From Gnetum montanum (lineage: Eukaryota; Streptophyta; Gnetopsida; Gnetales; Gnetaceae), in the NCBI GenBank assembly GCA_015680685.1, contig MNCI01034296.1:46928-107886 (forward strand): a DNA stretch of 60,959 nt, written 5' to 3'. A program made the position numbers and the translations under genes. How positions within the stretch are numbered: the first letter of the stretch is position 1; the number at the start of each line of letters is the position of its first letter. This document shows positions 57,137-60,959 of this stretch, piece after piece. Under the pieces are notes generated by a model. The model did not search any database and was not told the origin of the DNA. It saw only the letters and a list, made by a program, of their open reading frames with translations.

Positions 57137-58016
57137 TGATGAGTCATAGTTTCTTGGCTACATTGACTTGGCCTCATCTATAAGGCCTCGTCGATGCATA
57201 TCATGCGTCAACAAGGCCCTATTGATGCAATGTCTACATTTTTCCTATAAACACGCATTTAGTAGCCACATTTATGGCAATGATATTTCAGTAGTAGTGA
57301 AGCTCTTGTAGTTTGTTCATTTGAGAGTTAGATTATTTCTCCCAAGTGCCCACAATAAAAGTAATTGAGTGCACAAATCTTTGTTTGGGCATTGTTGTAC
57401 CTAAGCATAATAGTGTGTGTGGTAATAAAGACAAGCTTTCTGATAAATCTTGTAGCATTCTGGATAGATTAAATAATTTATATACGCATTTAATGTTTTC
57501 AGTGATTTATTCAATGTTTTCCCGTAATTAAGATAATGAAGTAATTAAGTAAGATAAGCTAGATAGATTAAACACCTAAGCACGACCACTTCGAGCATAA
57601 CATGTATTCACTTGGTAATCCTAGTAGTGTTATTACTTGGTACGTCTAGTAGTGTAGTGCTTAGTAACACAATAGTGGATACGTGGGTTCAAGACATGTG
57701 CAGAAAGTGGGACTAGATGCTTATGTTAGGGCTTCTTATATACTAGTTAATTAGTTAATCCAATTACTTTTATCTCCCTTTAAGCACCAAAACCATAAAA
57801 TACAAAATGATAAAAATGAAATGCCTTAATTACACTTAACCATACTAGTGTACGTCACAAGTGTAATTGGGAAGACAATGAACGACCTTAAGGCAAGGTT
57901 CACTACCTAGAAGACTAGTGCACCAAAAACTATAAAGTCCACGAAATTTAACCAGATCACGCGTGAATGCTTTGTGATTCATATGGTTGGACGTAGGGGT
58001 ACCTCATTACTCATCA
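57137..58016 (+). repeat. Element H 3' LTR (880 bp)
   Basis: TGATGAG to CATCA, then cctag. TATA-like TATAAACA at 57246-57253. It is shorter than the 5' LTR and diverged from it throughout, with fewer intact palindromic units. Confidence 0.93.
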
Positions 58017-58021
58017 CCTAG
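58017..58021. repeat. Target-site duplication of element H, right copy
   Basis: cctag, identical to 44672-44676. Confidence 0.93.
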
Positions 58022-60120
58022 TCCTAAGTATCTTTTAGTAGCAAATTGGTAGTGATGTGGAAATCTTTATGGATGACTTCTCCACCTATGGTCTTAATTT
58101 TGAACATGCATTAGAATGTCTTAAGTAGGCATTGAAATTATATGTAGAGATGAACCTACAACTCAATTAGTAAAGAATCATTAAATGATCTAAGAGGGTA
58201 TTGTCTTAGGATACCAAATTTTAGGAAAATAAATCAAGATAGACACTAAAAAGATAAGGGTAATTTAAGGAATTACTAGATAACCTCAAATAGTCGAAGA
58301 TGTAAGGTCATTCCTTAGTCATACTAGTTATCACAAGTGTTTTATTGAAAACTTCTCCAAAATTGTCAAACCACTTGTTAAGCTTGCCAAGAAGGATGAA
58401 ACATTTGAATGCACCAAGGAATGCGAATAAGAATTTTATCATCTAAAGAAAAAGCTCATATAAATACTAATACTATGTCTCCTTAATTGATCCAAATCCT
58501 TTTACATCCTGATAGATGCATCTAATATGCATTGGAAGAAGTGCTTATATAGATGGCTGATCAAAAATATCCATACTATATCCATTATTAAAGTAGGAGC
58601 ATTGTGGATGCATAACTCAACTACACAACTACAGAGAAGGAACTCATGTTAGTGATGTATGTTGTAGACAAATTTAGGAACTATGTGCTTGGATATTTAA
58701 TCTTTATGTACACTGATCATAGTGTGATCCAATTCCTAATGAACAAACTAACAGTAAGTCCCAAAGTTATATGGTGGTTGGTGATCTTACATAAGTAAGA
58801 TCTAATAATGGTGGATAGGAAGAAAATTGAGAATGTAGTTGTAGATCATCTATCTCAATTAAGATATGATAACAAGGTTGATGAAGAGCCCTTGTCTAAT
58901 CAATTTCCAAATGAGCTTCTCTTTGCTAAGACAACTAAAGTTCAAGCAATGAAGGTTACAAACTAGTATGATGAATTCCTTTTATATCTACTCATAGAAG
59001 AGAGTCTTGCCAAATGAGATCATAGGAAGAAGCAACAGTTTCTCCACCAAGTCAAACACTGCATAAAGATAGAGGGAAATCTCTACAAGATTTGTGCCAA
59101 CAACTTAGTATGATGGTATGTACCTTATACAGATTAGCTAAGAGTCATTCAAGATGCTCATGAGGGTCCTTTTGGGGACCATTATGTAGGGAGAAGAATT
59201 GTCACAATGATCCTAATGATAGGATATTTCTAGTAAATTATCTTTAGGGATGCTCATCATTTTACCCATTCATGTAAAAGATGCCAATGAGATGAAGGAT
59301 GAAAACCAAGATGGAAGGGTCTTAACACTAGATCCAGCCATTAGAGCCTTTTATTTCTAGAGAATTGACTTCGTAGGTCTAATGGAAAGTCTTATGTTAT
59401 GGTTACTATTGACTACTATACTAAATGTGTTGAAATTAAAATTGTTCCTGATTATACTTCTTCTATTGCAACTTGATTTTTTCAGAAACAAGTGGTAAAC
59501 AAGTTTGGTGTGCCTAAAGCATTAATCTTTGATAATGAAACTCATTTCACAAGTGCTAACTTTCATAAGTTAATGTAATAATTGGGGATGCAACATAAAC
59601 TTACAACACCCTACCATCCTCAAGCCAACAGCCAAGCAAACATAACTCATAGGGAGATTACTTGAATTGTAACACAAATAATTAGTAGATATATAAAAGA
59701 GTAAAATACGAAACTTAATGATGCTCTTTGGGCATATTTCTTAACATGGAAACTTACTATAGACTACTCTCCCTATGAGTTAATGTATAGAAAGTTATCC
59801 AAACTTTCAATTCAAATTGAACTTCATACACTCACAACTACATGTGAGCTTGACTTAGACATTAACCTACAACAAAGGAAAAGACTCATGATCCTTAACA
59901 TGCTAGATGAAAATCGCATAGTAACCCTTATGATAAATGAAATGCCCAAGGCATACAACAAACAACATCACAACATCCAAATATGAAAAGTGGAATTCAA
60001 ACTAAGAGATAAGATTCTCTAGTAGAATCCCATGCATGTATTGCAATGAACCAAGTTCTAGACATTATGGAAGGGACCATACATTATACACTCAAATTTT
60101 TCTTTTAGGGCTATGATAAT
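58022..60120 (+). pseudogene. Element E RT C-terminal part, RNase H and integrase
   Basis: Reading resumes mid-RT after H, with the FMDD-type active site at about 58062-58080, then RNase H (DAS-like, TTTEKELML, VVVDHLSQL near 58840), the integrase zinc finger (about 59155-59290) and core. The second Asp region reads LIFDNETHF; the C-terminal GPYII-like module lies near 60070-60090. Stops and frameshifts are dense. The frame 59783-59986 is the best preserved part. Confidence 0.82.
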
Positions 60121-60959
60121 TTAACACCCAAAAAGCCCTTATAACTAAAAGTTTGCAATAATAATACCTTAAACTAATAATAATCTTGCTTCATTTTCCA
60201 AATATCCTCCTTCTAGCATAGTAGTGAGGTAGATACCCATATACCATAACACCTTAGAGGGGATGATAAGTTTCTCTTTTTTTATTTTACATCATACTTT
60301 ATAAATTTTCTATTTCCTTTATATTTTAATGTTATTCTATACATTTTATTTTTTTACTTTCTAATTTTTATTTTTTCTTTTATTATTACTTTCATTTGGT
60401 TTTAATTACAATCTCCAATTTTATTCCTTTACTATTGTAAACTTTGATAATTGTTAAATGTAGCTATCAAAATTAAAGTTTCTTATTAAGGCTAACTTTG
60501 TCATTAGATTATGCTCTCTCTTGATGAGTTATTAGTTTTCCAATGATACCTAGTAATGAGCTCACGACATCCACCCATTCCATCTATCTTACAAGGAGAT
60601 CTATATCATAGTAGCATGATGATTCTTTCACATGAAAACTAAAAGTAACATATGATCTCATTGTCCAATGAACTAGAAAAAAACCAAGTGGCAATGAAAA
60701 AGGGTGTGGCCTCAAGGGGATTTTTTGCACTCTATTCTTTACTTCCCTTCTAATTTCTATGGTTCCTCATGGAATGTATCATCACTTCTATGTCCTTGTA
60801 ATGTATGATTCCTAAAAAATAGGAATTAAAACATACTTCTTTGAAGATCTCTTAGGATACAAGAACTAGTTATGGTGCTGGAAAGACATGTTACCCATGT
60901 CTAAAAGAACCCCTCTGACTAAGGCTCAAATTTCTTTCTAAATAATCTCTAACTACTTT
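60121..60959 (+). other. Element E 3' noncoding region, running off the window
   Basis: T-rich DNA aligned with the post-pol region of B, C and H, including the block AAGGGTGTGGCCTCAAGGGG (60701-60720). A decayed trace of the stem-loop may be present near 60805-60835. No ORF. The 3' LTR of E lies beyond the right edge. Confidence 0.65.

Larger units (their letters stand above)
44677..58016 (+). mobile_element. Element H: complete but decayed Athila-lineage element, 13.3 kb
   Basis: Both LTRs, primer site, gag-pol, long noncoding DNA, second ORF and polypurine tract are present with a perfect 5-bp duplication. Its LTRs differ more from each other than B's do, so it is an older insertion. It is the only element in view that shows the full plan of a copy with the second ORF. 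Confidence 0.95.
25311..60959 (+). mobile_element. Element E: outermost Athila-lineage element, split by F and H
   Basis: Pieces in order: 5' LTR tail (25311-25688), primer site, gag N-terminus (25845-26860), [F], gag zinc knuckle, protease and RT N-terminus (about 42554-44676), [H], RT C-terminus to integrase (58022-60120) and 3' noncoding DNA to the window edge. The H flanks carry a perfect cctag duplication, which proves the two pol pieces are one gene. About 0.8 kb of gag is missing at the F side. It is the most decayed copy, as expected for the oldest layer. Confidence 0.85.

Overview
The window is repeat DNA from a large, transposon-rich plant genome. Everything recognisable is LTR retrotransposon of the Ty3/gypsy class, mostly Athila lineage (no chromodomain, primer site matching tRNA-Asp, LTRs bounded by TGATGAG/CTCATCA) plus one Tat-lineage element (two RNase H domains). 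No ordinary host gene, rRNA or tRNA gene was found. The amount of decay and nesting fits a gymnosperm or another very large plant genome, but nothing here fixes the species. Four single 'n' bases, two flanked by identical 46-bp copies, point to a draft assembly.

The layout is nested. The outermost element, E (+), enters as an LTR tail at 25311-25688 and runs to the right edge. Three elements interrupt it. C (+) sits inside E's 5' LTR: its pol end is at 7585, its downstream ORF at 9732-24020 and its 3' LTR at 24350-25310. F (-, Tat, 26861 to about 42553) sits inside E's gag. H (+, 44677-58016, 5-bp target duplication cctag) sits inside E's reverse transcriptase. C is itself interrupted by A (-, 1-7584, running off the left edge) and by B (+, 10599-22118, duplication aatag). 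B carries a 1.29-kb solo-LTR-like insertion at 14154-15443 (duplication acacc). Decay follows nesting depth: E is the most broken and B the least.

A, B, E and H each carry a gag-protease-RT-RNase H-integrase polyprotein in one original frame, now broken by stops and frameshifts. C retains only the end of pol in view. C and H also carry a second ORF of roughly 900 codons beyond pol. It is coiled-coil rich and has its own upstream TATA box, palindromic repeats and a likely leader intron. B keeps only the first codons of it.

F is the most unusual element. Between its protease and reverse transcriptase lies a multi-exon gene on the opposite strand (34442-39247), with its own TATA box and five introns whose phases preserve the reading frame. 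F also carries three clusters of a short hairpin repeat whose stems covary, and two of these clusters flank the antisense gene.

Other structure worth attention: a different self-complementary repeat array just upstream of the TATA box in each Athila LTR subfamily; three inverted repeats with covarying arms in the transcribed part of B's LTR; a conserved stem-loop with possible pseudoknot pairing in the 3' noncoding region of the Athila copies; and widespread CAG/CAA to TAG/TAA decay, as expected from cytosine methylation.
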